A DNA stretch of 15,959 bases from Verrucomicrobia bacterium TMED56 (lineage in GTDB: Bacteria > Verrucomicrobiota > Verrucomicrobiia > Opitutales > Seribacteraceae), in the NCBI GenBank assembly GCA_002167265.1, contig NHDJ01000035.1:13321-29279 (forward strand), in the 5' to 3' direction. The notes beneath the pieces were generated by a model. It searched no databases. It had not been told where the DNA came from and was given only the letters and a program-made list of their open reading frames with translations. Shown piece by piece: positions 1 through 9,179 of this stretch (within the stretch, counting starts at the first letter, position 1; each line of letters begins with the position of its first letter). The position numbers were made by a program, and so were the translations under genes.

Positions 1-219
1 GAAAAGATGCGCCTATGCTGGAAGCAAATTGAGAAACAACTTAACGAATCTCCCTCCCCGGAAATCGTAGCAGGAAACATATTTAAAGAATACTCCAAAG
101 GGAAACATGGGGTTTTTTATGGTGGAGGAATCATTCAGTCAAGAATTGCACCCTTGTTTAGACTTTTTTTAACCCACAAGGGCTTGAGATTTTTGTTGCA
201 AAAAAGATACTTTACTTAA
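1..219 (+). CDS. C-terminal fragment of a gene cut by the left window edge; possible short-chain dehydrogenase/reductase tail
   Basis: The frame is open from the first base (Glu-Lys before the first Met at 7) to a TAA at 217-219, so this is most likely the last 72 codons of a longer gene and the ATG at 7 need not be the start. The visible residues include SPEIVAGNIFKEYSKGK, then a Gly-rich turn (FYGGG) and a basic, hydrophobic end (PLFRLF...RFLLQKRYFT). That pattern, with a 'SPE-VA--I' helix followed by a short variable tail, resembles the C-terminus of classical short-chain dehydrogenases. The Rossmann nucleotide-binding motif and the YxxxK catalytic pair lie outside the window, so the family call is weak. 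The next gene starts 61 bases downstream on the same strand with no terminator visible between them. Confidence 0.5.
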   Translation, partial: EKMRLCWKQIEKQLNESPSPEIVAGNIFKEYSKGKHGVFYGGGIIQSRIAPLFRLFLTHKGLRFLLQKRYFT

Positions 220-280
220 AACACTCAAAGCTATTTTATAGATATCTTACCGTCTTACCCCGATACCCATTGTACCCTTT

Positions 281-3200
281 ATGAATACAAAAAAAAGTCT
301 TTCTTCGTTATACATTTTAATATCTATCGGATTGTGTAACTTTACTCTAGCTCAGCAACAAGCTGAAGTTGTATCCACCTTTTCTCAAGGCACCTCAGAC
401 AGCAACTTCACCAATCACAATGTTGGCGGCAATACCGATGGTATCTTTACGGATCACAACCATTCCGGACCAATTGAGGCTCCGGATAGTTTGGTTGGTC
501 TTGAAGTGGATATTCATGATATTGAGAACTTATCCAATGGGGAGCTTTTGGATTTAGGAGTTCAACGAGTTTCCTTCGGGCAAAATGAAGTGAAATCTTT
601 TGAAGGTGAAACCCAGCAATACGAATTTGAGCCTTATTCTTACGAAAAGTTGTCCCCCACTAATGCAGTTTTGATGATCAACAACGAAAATGGTAGAGTT
701 GTAATAGAACTTATTTTCGTTGAAAATGGTTTTGGCGAAGGAATTTGGAATGAACAAGACGGTAATCAGTCCTACAACGGAACTTTAACTTTTCACATCA
801 TTGGGGAAAATAACCAAAGCGGATCGAACGGAAGCAATTTAGACGGAAACCATACGGTTCCTGACCCTGGAGGCATAGGATATGATGTGGACGGATATTG
901 GCCGGCGGGGGTTGCCCGAGATGAAATTCTAACTCCTGAAAGTATTGAACAAATTTACATCCTTATGCTTGGTAAAGATGCCAGTCATGAAGACATTGCT
1001 CATTGGATGAGTGCAGGGCAAACCACCAACGATTTGGTAGCAGCTGGCCAAGGTCATCCGGATTTTCTTCATGGTGACCAAAGCAACACAGATGGAGAAG
1101 CTATAGTATCAGGACCTGAAGGCGGAATTTATGATGATGAAAAAGAATTCGAACCACTTCCCCTTGCAGATGTTGAAGATTTTGTGATGGAATTTATCTC
1201 CAAAATCCCTGATCTGGAGGGCTTAAAACCTGTTCGTGCTCAGAAAGTATTTGATGCAATTAGTGAAACAAGATTTATTTATGAAGTCGCCATTGAACGC
1301 GGACTTAGTTTATATTTTAACAATAATAAGGAATTTATTCATGCAGGTTTGTCCGACGAGTTTGCAGAACCTGATTATGAGTTTGTAACAGATTCAAGTA
1401 TCATCGCTGATATTTCCGCAGTTTTGTCTCAGGAACTACCTGATGTTGCTGCAACTGCCTTAAATATTTTAGAAGTGGAAAAAGAGTTTTCTTCAATTGA
1501 AGGAAATGAATATGTTTACAATGCTATATTTGATTTCAACGGAACTGAATATGACGCCCACATATCAGCTAATTTTACCATTTTTCTGATATCAGAAGAT
1601 GATGGACATCAATTTGTTGATGAATGGCGTCCAGTAACATTACCCGATAGTGCAAAAGAGCATATTCTTCAAAATTACAGCGACCTCGTCGGTCCCGATG
1701 CCAATTATCATGTTGAAGAGCGTCCTTCAATTGACGGACAGAACAAAGAACTTGTAGCATTTCTGGACGATGGTACCGAGGTAATTTTTGATGAAAATGG
1801 TAGCAACCCCCGTGAATTTAATCCATTCAAGGATTTTGAGCAAAATTTGGATGCGGGTTTGAAATTTGATGCCTCACGGTCATCTGGTTTTGGCAATGCG
1901 AAAGTACAAATTAAAAGAGTTCCGTCGACAGACCAATCTGATCACGGAAGCATGCTATATCGTATTTCGCTGACCAATTCGGAAGATCTCTCCAGTGAAG
2001 AGATTGAGAATTTAAACCTTGCTGATCATATTGAACAGGGGCATGAGATAACTTTAACCTTTACTTACGAAGTTGGTCCACCCCGTTATTTAATCGCGAG
2101 TGCCAGCAATGTTTCTGGTTTTAAGCACCGAATGCCGGAATGGGACCGCCCTGGATCTTTTACGATTAAAGCAAAGTCGGTTGAGCCAGTTGCATCTGCT
2201 TCGAATACTGGCTCAATACTTTCTTCCTTTGGTCTTACAGTTGAAATGGGTGGAGAGCGTTTCTATGAGGGTGCTATTTTTGAGACAAATGTTATTAATT
2301 TGGATGTTGGTCCGGCAGTCTTGTCTTCTCCTTGGGACCCTGCCGCAAGCTTCAAAATAAATGGCGTTTCTAATCAAGAAGTGAAAGTTCGTGCATACCT
2401 TCCGAGGAGATTGCTCTCAGGATATTATGGAATTATGGACCCGGAAGATGTCCGAGCCGCATTATTAGATGAAAATGGAACCCTGTCTTACATTACTGGC
2501 AGTGTTCGTGATCCAGAGGAAGGACTGATTTATGTTGGAAATTCATTTGAACGTATGCCATTTAAGGGTTTTGAACAGTCCACTCAGGAATACAATCCGG
2601 GTCCTGTAATGGGAGATGAAGGTAGGGACTACCTTTTGGATGATCTTGAATTTGGAATTAACTCAGGCACTGAACCTGCGTCTCAACCAGATGGAAATTC
2701 TGAATCCAATGAATCTTTAATTAACGGAGTCGGGGAGTCCAAGTTTGATTTCAATGGTGATGGATTTGCCAGTTCATATCTTGAAGTAAGCTTTAGAGCA
2801 AATGTCTTTCCTTGTGAAATACAAATAGGAGATCCTTTTGTTGATCCATTTGCTAATTTAAATGATTCCGACTTTGGTTCAGTATCGGGTACTGTAACAG
2901 ACGACAATAATAATTCTTTGGACGAATTTGATGTGTGGTTCTTCAAGGTGCCCCAAGCCGGTCAGGATCTTTACAGCGGTGAACCAGTCTTCTTTGATTT
3001 GGAAAGGGGCGGGAACGGAACTTATACCGCGAACTTGCCTGCCGGTGAATATCATGCGGAAGCTTTTGCATATGATCACGAGACAGACACACCCTACAGA
3101 CCAATGCTTGCAGGAGGTTTTGAAAGCCCAACCATCTTCACAGTAGAAGGAAATACCACATCAATCACTGGAGTTAACTTTTCACTGGAAGCTGAATATC

Positions 3201-6200
3201 GTATGTCCCAGGAGTTTGCTGAAGTTCAGGGAACTGTTACTACAGCCGGCGGTGGAAAAGTGGAACATGTGTTTTTTGACCTTTTCCCAGTTTTAGATGG
3301 AGTTCGTCAAACAGACTATCCTGTCCATTCTTTCGGAATTGATCGCGAAGGGAAAATAAAAGGAATGGCACCTGTTGGAACATTTGAGGTGGAGGCATTC
3401 TCGCCGGATAATTCATATTATCTAGACGCTCCATTGGATATGAATATTTCTGCTGGTCAGATGAACGATCTTGGTACGATCCAAATGTTAGAAAAACAAT
3501 TAGTTACAGTTAGGGGGTCAATCTCTGACAGTTCCTCCAATCCGATATGGGCTGAAATTGTATTTATTGATCCAAGCAATCCGGAGGACCGTTTTTGGCC
3601 GATGTGGGACGAGTCTGTCACCGATTTAGCGGACGGAGACTTTGCCGTAAAAATTCCAGAAGGAAACTACCAAATTTTGGCTGAAAGATTTGACGGAATG
3701 TATCAGTCTACATTTTATGATGCTGATAGCAACGGAACTGCGGATACAGTGTCGGTTAATTCAGACATTACAGGGATCGATTTTGTATTACAATCCCGTC
3801 CTACCGCTACGGTTACCATTCAACTTTTAGACAGTAATGGATCTGCTCCGGTTAAATATGCCTGGTTTGACTTTTTCGATGCGGAAGATGAATACGCACC
3901 AATTGTGTTTCCACATCTCGGAATGATTGATTTTGAGTCCGGTTCGTTTGATGGAAATTACACTTTAAGCGTGCCTGGAGGCAGTTACAAATTGTCAATC
4001 GGTGCCCCTGAATATGAAGGTGTTTTCAGAGTCTTAAATGAGGCGGGCCAAGTGGCCTGGCAAAGCTCCACATGGGAAGATTCCAGTGCACTTACTCTTA
4101 CAGATGGGAATTCAACCGCATTGGGAACTGTATCCATGAAGGCTTTTGAATTCTCGGAAGCTGAACTTTATGGATTCGAATGGCTTGAAGAAGGAGAAGA
4201 TCTTGCGGGAGGTACCACTATCACTGGAACGGTTAAGACTTCCTCGGGAATTGCTGTACCCAAGGCTCGAATTATCGCTCACTCTGTTGACTATATTTTC
4301 TGGTTTGATCATGTTCAGACTAGATCTGATGGTACTTTCGAACTTAAGAATCTTCCAGATAATGAATGGGTAGTTTTTGCTGAACCACCCTTTGATTCGG
4401 AAACTTTCCAAGGATTTAGGGAATCGAATGGAACTAATCTTTCAACACCAACTGATGCGAATCAGTCGCTAAACTTGGTTCTGCAGGGTTCCAATGTCTT
4501 TGGTCGAATTTTATTTCCTAAGAAGAATCGTACATCAGGCGAAACCAAGAATCAAGGTCTAGGGAATGCATTTGTATGGGCTTATAAAGATGAGGACCAA
4601 GATGGTGAACCTGACTGGGATGATGACATTATTGCAGGCACAGCAATGCTTTCTGAAGCGTTTGGGGAAACCGACAAAAATGGATTTTTCTCCTTTTATC
4701 TGGAAGAAGCCGGAAAATATTCTCTTAGAATTGATATTCCAGGACAGTTGTCTGCGCTTACGCCAGACCCGATAGGATTTACCCTAAAGAACCCTAGTGA
4801 AAGTATGAAACTTGGAAATGCGATTAAAATTGATTGGAAATCCGATGTTCGTGCAACCGCCTTTGACATTGAACGAAAATCATCCACTGCCTCCTCCTAT
4901 GTAAGTCTTTTTGCAGGTGACAACAACTCATCGAAGCCAAGTGCTCAGGGTAAAACTTTTGTCGATCCTACCGTTCGTCCCGGTGAGACCTACAACTATC
5001 GTGTTGTTGCGGAAACTACGAGCGGACAGGTAACCTTGGATACATCTAAAGTAAGAGTATCCGAACCGATTATTTATCTTGCTCCACCAAGTAAGACAAT
5101 ATCAGGTCGTGTAGTAGATGGAGCCAACTCTCCAATAGCTAATGCAGAGGTAGTCGCATGGCGTGAAGAAGGGGAGGGTTGGAGCTCAACTTTTACTGAA
5201 GATGACGGTTCATATGAGCTTACCGCTGGTCCAGGTAAATGGGAGATCACGGTTTATCGTCCGTATGATACAAAAGTGGATTGGCTGTACGATTCGGCAC
5301 CCAAGCGTGTAAAGTTCCTTAGTGGATCTACAAAGGAAACCAAAACCAAGAATTTTACGGTTTCAAGAATGTCGGGCGGAAAGATTGTTGGAATGATTAA
5401 TTTGCCCAGTGGAGTTACTGCGGACCAACTGTCACAGTATGTTATGATTGATGCCTTCGATCCCGAAGGGCGTGGAAACTGGAGCCAACCTGAATCAAAT
5501 GGAACTTTTGAAATTCCGTTGCAACCCGGTGAGTATGAACTCTCCTTGTGGATAGATCCTCAACTTAAAGGATTTGGTAGTCCACCGATTAAATTTGTTC
5601 GGATTGGCACTGGAACGGTTGACATTGGTACATTGGATTTAACGAGCCGTGACAAAACTCTTTCAGGAACCGTGAAAACTTCATCTGGAACGGCACTTCC
5701 AAATGTAGAGGTTTGGGCATGGAGTGACCAAGGCGGATGGGTTTCGGACACAACTAATATTTCCGGAGAATATTCACTTTCTGTTTCCCCCGGTCGTTGG
5801 GAAGTTGGTTACGATTTGCCAATGATAGAAGATGGAAGTGAGCCGCCCTATCTTTCAAGCCCTCCGAAAAGGCTTAAGATTAAAGACAATGTAACTTCCA
5901 GCACTCTTGACTTTACCGTCCGTGAAGCGGGAGCACGTGTTTCTGGGGTGGTCTATGGTCCCAATGGCAACCCTGTATCTGATTTAGGAGCTTGGGTTTA
6001 TGCACGGGAGTACAACTCTGGTTCAACAGATGGTTTTGATGAGATTCTTGCCGAAGTCCCATTATCATCGAAGGGAACATTTACTTTCCCAGGTCTTCCA
6101 GGGGATTACATGGTGGGTATATGGATCCCTCCCGGGGCTTCTTATGGATATGTTGAGGAAAAACTCTACAAAGTTGAAGTTAATGGAGGTACGACTGTTT

Positions 6201-7930
6201 TGAAGGACGCAAACGATCAGATTGTCAATCAAGCATCCTTTACTCTTTCTCAAAATGATTCTGTTATATCGGGAACTTTCAAGTTAAGTGGTCAGGCTGT
6301 TTCTGGAATCACTGGCGAAGTATACGCGATTCGTGTCGACGGTGAAGGTTGGCAATCTTCTGCGATTGAAGACAACGGAACCTACGAACTTGTACTTGCA
6401 GCTGGAAATTGGGCTCTTGATTATTACATTGAGGCGGATGTATCTGACCGGAAGATACCCCGAACTCCTGCCGAGCCTACGATTGTTAAAGCGTTGCAAT
6501 CCGGCTCTGTAGTTCAGGATTTTACTCTAACCACTGCTTCAGCTTCCATTTCAGGTAAAGTTGTTTACGAATCAAACAGTTCTGCAGTCGTTGAATCAAC
6601 TCTCTATGTCTGGGCTTACCGGGAGGGATCAGAGTCCCGTAAGGAATATTTCTCTGAAGTTGAAACCGATGAGAATGGTACTTTCTCAATATCTGTTCTT
6701 CCGGGAGGAAAATATGATGTAGGTGCCTGGTTGTCGAAGGACTTGAGGGATCAAGGGTTTTTGGATTCTTTGGTAATTATGGCAAACCTTTCATCAGGAA
6801 GTGTATCTGATCTGAACCTTACTATCTCCAAGCCAAGTGTTGATAATTTCATATCTGGCACTGTTTTGGACCCGACAGGAAACGCGGTGACTGATGCGGT
6901 TGTTTATGCTTGGTCTGACGATGGTCGTGAAGCATATGTAGAGACAGACGCGAATGGTTCTTACTCCCTATTAGTCCCCGAAGGTGCAGTATGGCATGTT
7001 GGTGCAGAATACGCTCTGATTGACGAAAATGGTTCTGAATCTTTCTTCTCCACGGATATGGAAGTGGATGTAAATCTCAAGAATTCTGCATCAAAGGATA
7101 GCTTAAGCTTAAATCTAGCTGCACCCGATTTTGAAATTCCGGATGGTGCCAGCGTTACCTTTGACCCAACAATGGATTTTGTTACTCAGCTACCAGATGG
7201 TACGGAGTTAACAATTCCAGGGGGTGCCGCTAATGTTGATTCTAGTGTTACTGAAGTGAGGATTGTGATTACTCCGACTGCCAAAGGGCTTTCCAAAAGT
7301 GCTGATGAGAAACCGGCAGACTATGGGTATTCTGTTGAACTTTTTGACAATAAGGGCAAGAAAGTTGAAGGTAATTTTAAGAAAGATGTGATTCTTTCGA
7401 TCCCCGTGGATGTAAATGCGACTATCGCAAGTGGAATGGACATCAATAATGTTGAAGCCATGTACTATTCGACCACAAAAGATGCTTGGGATAAAGCAAA
7501 GACCAGTACATGGGATAAAAACAGTAGTACTTTGACCATGACCACTGACCACTTTACTACTTTTGCCGCCGTTTCCACACCGGATGTTTCTGATATCAGT
7601 TCTGGTCTAGCTAAAATTGATGACGGTGCTAAAGGTGACTGGTATACCCTTAATTGGTTAGGTTATTTCTACGATGCTTCCGGAGGCTGGATTTTCCATA
7701 CCGAACTTGGATGGCTTTACGCCAAGGCTGCGGATAGTGGGAACTATTGGTTCTACGACAGTCAACTTGGTTGGTTGTGGACTGGTCCTCAGTATTTTGA
7801 CAGTACCTCAAGTAACAAAGCATACTTCTATTCCGTATCTGAAGCAGGTTGGTTGTATTTCGAATATTCCAACGGACAGAGGAAATTTTACTCCTACACT
7901 AACTCTAACTGGTCTACCCCAAGTCAATAA
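281..7930 (+). CDS. Giant secreted multidomain surface protein with carboxypeptidase-regulatory-like repeats
   Basis: This 2549-residue protein has a Sec signal peptide (MNTKK, hydrophobic core 7-19, likely cleavage after LA at 24). Residues 215-262 resemble DUF4214 (IEQIYILMLGKDA...HW). Residues about 296-356, 375-440 and 450-510 look like three PepSY-like units (LP-start helix, then Y-V-L/G-E-I-F strands). Residues 525-860 are not recognised. Carboxypeptidase-regulatory-like sandwiches of the form x-SGTV-...-A-V-W-...-G-Y-...-PG-Y then begin near 866, 980, 1075, 1176, 1312, 1403, 1605, 1699, 1792, 1885, 1994, 2088 and 2189. A fibronectin-III-like domain (IDW-S-...-YNYRVVA) sits at 1510-1596, a ZU5-like domain at 2285-2432, and an aromatic repeat tail at 2453-2549. 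No catalytic motif is visible. The mature chain has one cysteine (845). A structural, adhesive or glycan-binding surface role is inferred. The start is the only ATG before the signal peptide and has no Shine-Dalgarno. Confidence 0.93.
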   Translation: MNTKKSLSSLYILISIGLCNFTLAQQQAEVVSTFSQGTSDSNFTNHNVGGNTDGIFTDHNHSGPIEAPDSLVGLEVDIHDIENLSNGELLDLGVQRVSFGQNEVKSFEGETQQYEFEPYSYEKLSPTNAVLMINNENGRVVIELIFVENGFGEGIWNEQDGNQSYNGTLTFHIIGENNQSGSNGSNLDGNHTVPDPGGIGYDVDGYWPAGVARDEILTPESIEQIYILMLGKDASHEDIAHWMSAGQTTNDLVAAGQGHPDFLHGDQSNTDGEAIVSGPEGGIYDDEKEFEPLPLADVEDFVMEFISKIPDLEGLKPVRAQKVFDAISETRFIYEVAIERGLSLYFNNNKEFIHAGLSDEFAEPDYEFVTDSSIIADISAVLSQELPDVAATALNILEVEKEFSSIEGNEYVYNAIFDFNGTEYDAHISANFTIFLISEDDGHQFVDEWRPVTLPDSAKEHILQNYSDLVGPDANYHVEERPSIDGQNKELVAFLDDGTEVIFDENGSNPREFNPFKDFEQNLDAGLKFDASRSSGFGNAKVQIKRVPSTDQSDHGSMLYRISLTNSEDLSSEEIENLNLADHIEQGHEITLTFTYEVGPPRYLIASASNVSGFKHRMPEWDRPGSFTIKAKSVEPVASASNTGSILSSFGLTVEMGGERFYEGAIFETNVINLDVGPAVLSSPWDPAASFKINGVSNQEVKVRAYLPRRLLSGYYGIMDPEDVRAALLDENGTLSYITGSVRDPEEGLIYVGNSFERMPFKGFEQSTQEYNPGPVMGDEGRDYLLDDLEFGINSGTEPASQPDGNSESNESLINGVGESKFDFNGDGFASSYLEVSFRANVFPCEIQIGDPFVDPFANLNDSDFGSVSGTVTDDNNNSLDEFDVWFFKVPQAGQDLYSGEPVFFDLERGGNGTYTANLPAGEYHAEAFAYDHETDTPYRPMLAGGFESPTIFTVEGNTTSITGVNFSLEAEYRMSQEFAEVQGTVTTAGGGKVEHVFFDLFPVLDGVRQTDYPVHSFGIDREGKIKGMAPVGTFEVEAFSPDNSYYLDAPLDMNISAGQMNDLGTIQMLEKQLVTVRGSISDSSSNPIWAEIVFIDPSNPEDRFWPMWDESVTDLADGDFAVKIPEGNYQILAERFDGMYQSTFYDADSNGTADTVSVNSDITGIDFVLQSRPTATVTIQLLDSNGSAPVKYAWFDFFDAEDEYAPIVFPHLGMIDFESGSFDGNYTLSVPGGSYKLSIGAPEYEGVFRVLNEAGQVAWQSSTWEDSSALTLTDGNSTALGTVSMKAFEFSEAELYGFEWLEEGEDLAGGTTITGTVKTSSGIAVPKARIIAHSVDYIFWFDHVQTRSDGTFELKNLPDNEWVVFAEPPFDSETFQGFRESNGTNLSTPTDANQSLNLVLQGSNVFGRILFPKKNRTSGETKNQGLGNAFVWAYKDEDQDGEPDWDDDIIAGTAMLSEAFGETDKNGFFSFYLEEAGKYSLRIDIPGQLSALTPDPIGFTLKNPSESMKLGNAIKIDWKSDVRATAFDIERKSSTASSYVSLFAGDNNSSKPSAQGKTFVDPTVRPGETYNYRVVAETTSGQVTLDTSKVRVSEPIIYLAPPSKTISGRVVDGANSPIANAEVVAWREEGEGWSSTFTEDDGSYELTAGPGKWEITVYRPYDTKVDWLYDSAPKRVKFLSGSTKETKTKNFTVSRMSGGKIVGMINLPSGVTADQLSQYVMIDAFDPEGRGNWSQPESNGTFEIPLQPGEYELSLWIDPQLKGFGSPPIKFVRIGTGTVDIGTLDLTSRDKTLSGTVKTSSGTALPNVEVWAWSDQGGWVSDTTNISGEYSLSVSPGRWEVGYDLPMIEDGSEPPYLSSPPKRLKIKDNVTSSTLDFTVREAGARVSGVVYGPNGNPVSDLGAWVYAREYNSGSTDGFDEILAEVPLSSKGTFTFPGLPGDYMVGIWIPPGASYGYVEEKLYKVEVNGGTTVLKDANDQIVNQASFTLSQNDSVISGTFKLSGQAVSGITGEVYAIRVDGEGWQSSAIEDNGTYELVLAAGNWALDYYIEADVSDRKIPRTPAEPTIVKALQSGSVVQDFTLTTASASISGKVVYESNSSAVVESTLYVWAYREGSESRKEYFSEVETDENGTFSISVLPGGKYDVGAWLSKDLRDQGFLDSLVIMANLSSGSVSDLNLTISKPSVDNFISGTVLDPTGNAVTDAVVYAWSDDGREAYVETDANGSYSLLVPEGAVWHVGAEYALIDENGSESFFSTDMEVDVNLKNSASKDSLSLNLAAPDFEIPDGASVTFDPTMDFVTQLPDGTELTIPGGAANVDSSVTEVRIVITPTAKGLSKSADEKPADYGYSVELFDNKGKKVEGNFKKDVILSIPVDVNATIASGMDINNVEAMYYSTTKDAWDKAKTSTWDKNSSTLTMTTDHFTTFAAVSTPDVSDISSGLAKIDDGAKGDWYTLNWLGYFYDASGGWIFHTELGWLYAKAADSGNYWFYDSQLGWLWTGPQYFDSTSSNKAYFYSVSEAGWLYFEYSNGQRKFYSYTNSNWSTPSQ
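2876..7061 (+). repeat. Protein-level tandem array of about 13 carboxypeptidase-regulatory-like repeats
   Basis: Residues 866-2260 of the giant protein are built from units of roughly 90-135 residues. Each opens with a strand like ISGTV or VSGVV, followed by a turn with P/N/G, an A-x-V-x-A/V-W strand, an acidic D-x-G/N-G-x-Y/F turn, and a closing PG-x-Y/W-x-V strand. Some pairs are close: TITGTVKTSSGIAVPKA near 1313 and TLSGTVKTSSGTALPNV near 1793. At DNA level the repeats have diverged, so they should be recombinationally quiet. The family is known from beta-sandwich spacers in large extracellular proteins. A stalk or spacer role is inferred. Confidence 0.8.
7637..7927 (+). other. Aromatic C-terminal repeat region of the giant protein, possible surface-sorting or anchoring domain
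   Basis: The last 97 residues contain about three related blocks: GYFYDASGGWIFHTELGWLY, then YWFYDSQLGWLW, then AYFYSVSEAGWLYF, ending in a FYSYTNSNW tail. Each has a Y/F-Y/F-Y-D/S strand and a GWLY/GWLW strand. I recall similar tails at the ends of large secreted proteins in Verrucomicrobiota, with no assigned function. The terminal position, after a ZU5-like domain, suggests cell-surface attachment, secretion sorting or ligand binding. None of these can be shown from the sequence alone. Confidence 0.55.
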
Positions 7931-7986
7931 TCTTTTGCAATATCTGCTTGCTTTAAAATCTTTTTAACTGCAACTTTTAATAAAAT

Positions 7987-9162
7987 ATGAAAACCCTCGC
8001 TCTATTATCATCGATTGTATTTTTGACTTATTATGCTTCCGGACAAGGCCCTGCCACTTGGGATCAAAATACAGCCTACACGCACACATCTATTGTTATA
8101 AATGGTACGACTACCTATATAACGAAACAAGATGTACCCGCCGGCACTCTCATTACTTCCACCACATACTGGGAGTCCCTTGACAACCAAGTTCCAACGA
8201 CCACTCCATCTGGAGCAGATAGTTTAACTGCACCTGACCCAACTGAAGTCGAGAACTTGACCGTGCCTGAGAGTAACACAACTCAAAATGCTCGATTGGT
8301 CAGTGTCAGTGTAAGAGGACAGATTGGTGCGGGAGATGACAAGAGAATCATGGGATTTATTCTATCCGCAAGTGGAGATGTCTTGATGAGAGGAATTGGG
8401 CCGACACTAGCCGAATATGGATTATCAGCTTCTTCTTTGCTACCTGATCCTAAAATCAGTCTGTTTAAATATAACGATGCTACTAATATTTCTCTTGGTA
8501 GTACTGCTGTAAGTTCGGGTGATAACGATAACTACACATCCAATAGCAACCTTACTGCAATTGAAAGTGCCAGAACATCACTAACCCCGGTGGTTAGCTT
8601 GAACGCCGTACAGGCAATTTCTTTACCCACCTTGTCAACAGGTTTTTACACTTGCCAGGTTGAAGATGTTGGAGGAGGAACTGGAATTGGGGTAGCAGCA
8701 GTTGACCTTGTTAACTCCACCACTGCAGCCTTTACTCACTTATCCTCTAGAGGTCCTGTTTCCACCGGAGAATATATGTTTGGAAGTTTCCAAATAACGG
8801 GCACTGGCAGCAGAAAAATCTTCATTCGTGGTCGTGGACCCTCCTTGTCCGCATATGGAGTACCAAATGTAATGGCAGATACAAAGATCGTTCTCTACAA
8901 GTATGTCAATGATCCGAATGATGACCAAACGGTAAATCCAGCACAACTTGTTGGTGAAAACGATAATTACACAACCAATTCAAATGCAGCTGAAATACTT
9001 TCTTTTTCTACTTCCCTATATGGATGGCCACAAATTGAATCAACAGAGGCAGCAATTATTATGGATTTAGCACCTGGTTACTATTCAGCACAACTTCAGT
9101 CGAGTTCTACTGCCAACGATGGCAATGGTTGGATCGGAATTGACGATGTGACTAGTAACTAA
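7987..9162 (+). CDS. Secreted protein with CBM5/12-like N-terminus and duplicated beta-rich C-terminal module
   Basis: The 391-residue product starts with a signal peptide (MKTLALLSSIVFLTYYASG, cleavage near 19-21). Residues 22-66 (ATWDQNTAYTH...TYITKQDVPAG...YWESL) resemble the small carbohydrate-binding fold of CBM5/12, with the W-D/Y-x-x-x-x-V/Y-I-K/YW aromatic pattern. A Ser/Thr/Pro linker (67-99) follows. Residues 103-243 and 249-390 are two copies of one unit: RGQIGAG...MGF...RGIGPTLAEYG aligns with RGPVSTG...FGS...RGRGPSLSAYG, and both contain NDNYT-(S/T)-NSN. No enzyme motif is visible, so I assign no function beyond a secreted, possibly glycan-associated protein. It lies 56 bases after the giant gene with no terminator visible between them, so the two may be cotranscribed. 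No Shine-Dalgarno precedes the ATG. Confidence 0.88.
   Translation: MKTLALLSSIVFLTYYASGQGPATWDQNTAYTHTSIVINGTTTYITKQDVPAGTLITSTTYWESLDNQVPTTTPSGADSLTAPDPTEVENLTVPESNTTQNARLVSVSVRGQIGAGDDKRIMGFILSASGDVLMRGIGPTLAEYGLSASSLLPDPKISLFKYNDATNISLGSTAVSSGDNDNYTSNSNLTAIESARTSLTPVVSLNAVQAISLPTLSTGFYTCQVEDVGGGTGIGVAAVDLVNSTTAAFTHLSSRGPVSTGEYMFGSFQITGTGSRKIFIRGRGPSLSAYGVPNVMADTKIVLYKYVNDPNDDQTVNPAQLVGENDNYTTNSNAAEILSFSTSLYGWPQIESTEAAIIMDLAPGYYSAQLQSSSTANDGNGWIGIDDVTSN
8284..9162 (+). repeat. Left arm of a diverged inverted paralogous repeat (secreted C-terminal module)
   Basis: These 879 bases encode the last 292 residues plus the stop of the upstream secreted protein. They match 14996-15874 in inverted orientation with no gaps at protein level. 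My hand alignment counts about 40 substitutions in 292 residues. At DNA level many third positions differ, so this is an old duplication kept by protein selection rather than a recent copy. Confidence 0.85.
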
Positions 9163-9179
9163 GAACCCTTTATCGAAAT

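Noticed and set aside
232..242. TATTTT/TATAGA as a -10 element for the giant gene
   Set aside because: No acceptable -35 lies at the right distance, and such strings are common in this AT-rich spacer.
4112..4411. 99-codon open frame on the minus strand inside the giant gene
   Set aside because: It is a shadow of the carboxypeptidase-regulatory-like repeats; the translation looks like random low-complexity sequence.
7208..7552. 114-codon open frame on the minus strand inside the giant gene
   Set aside because: It lies wholly opposite the conserved ZU5-like coding region, and its translation shows no family features.
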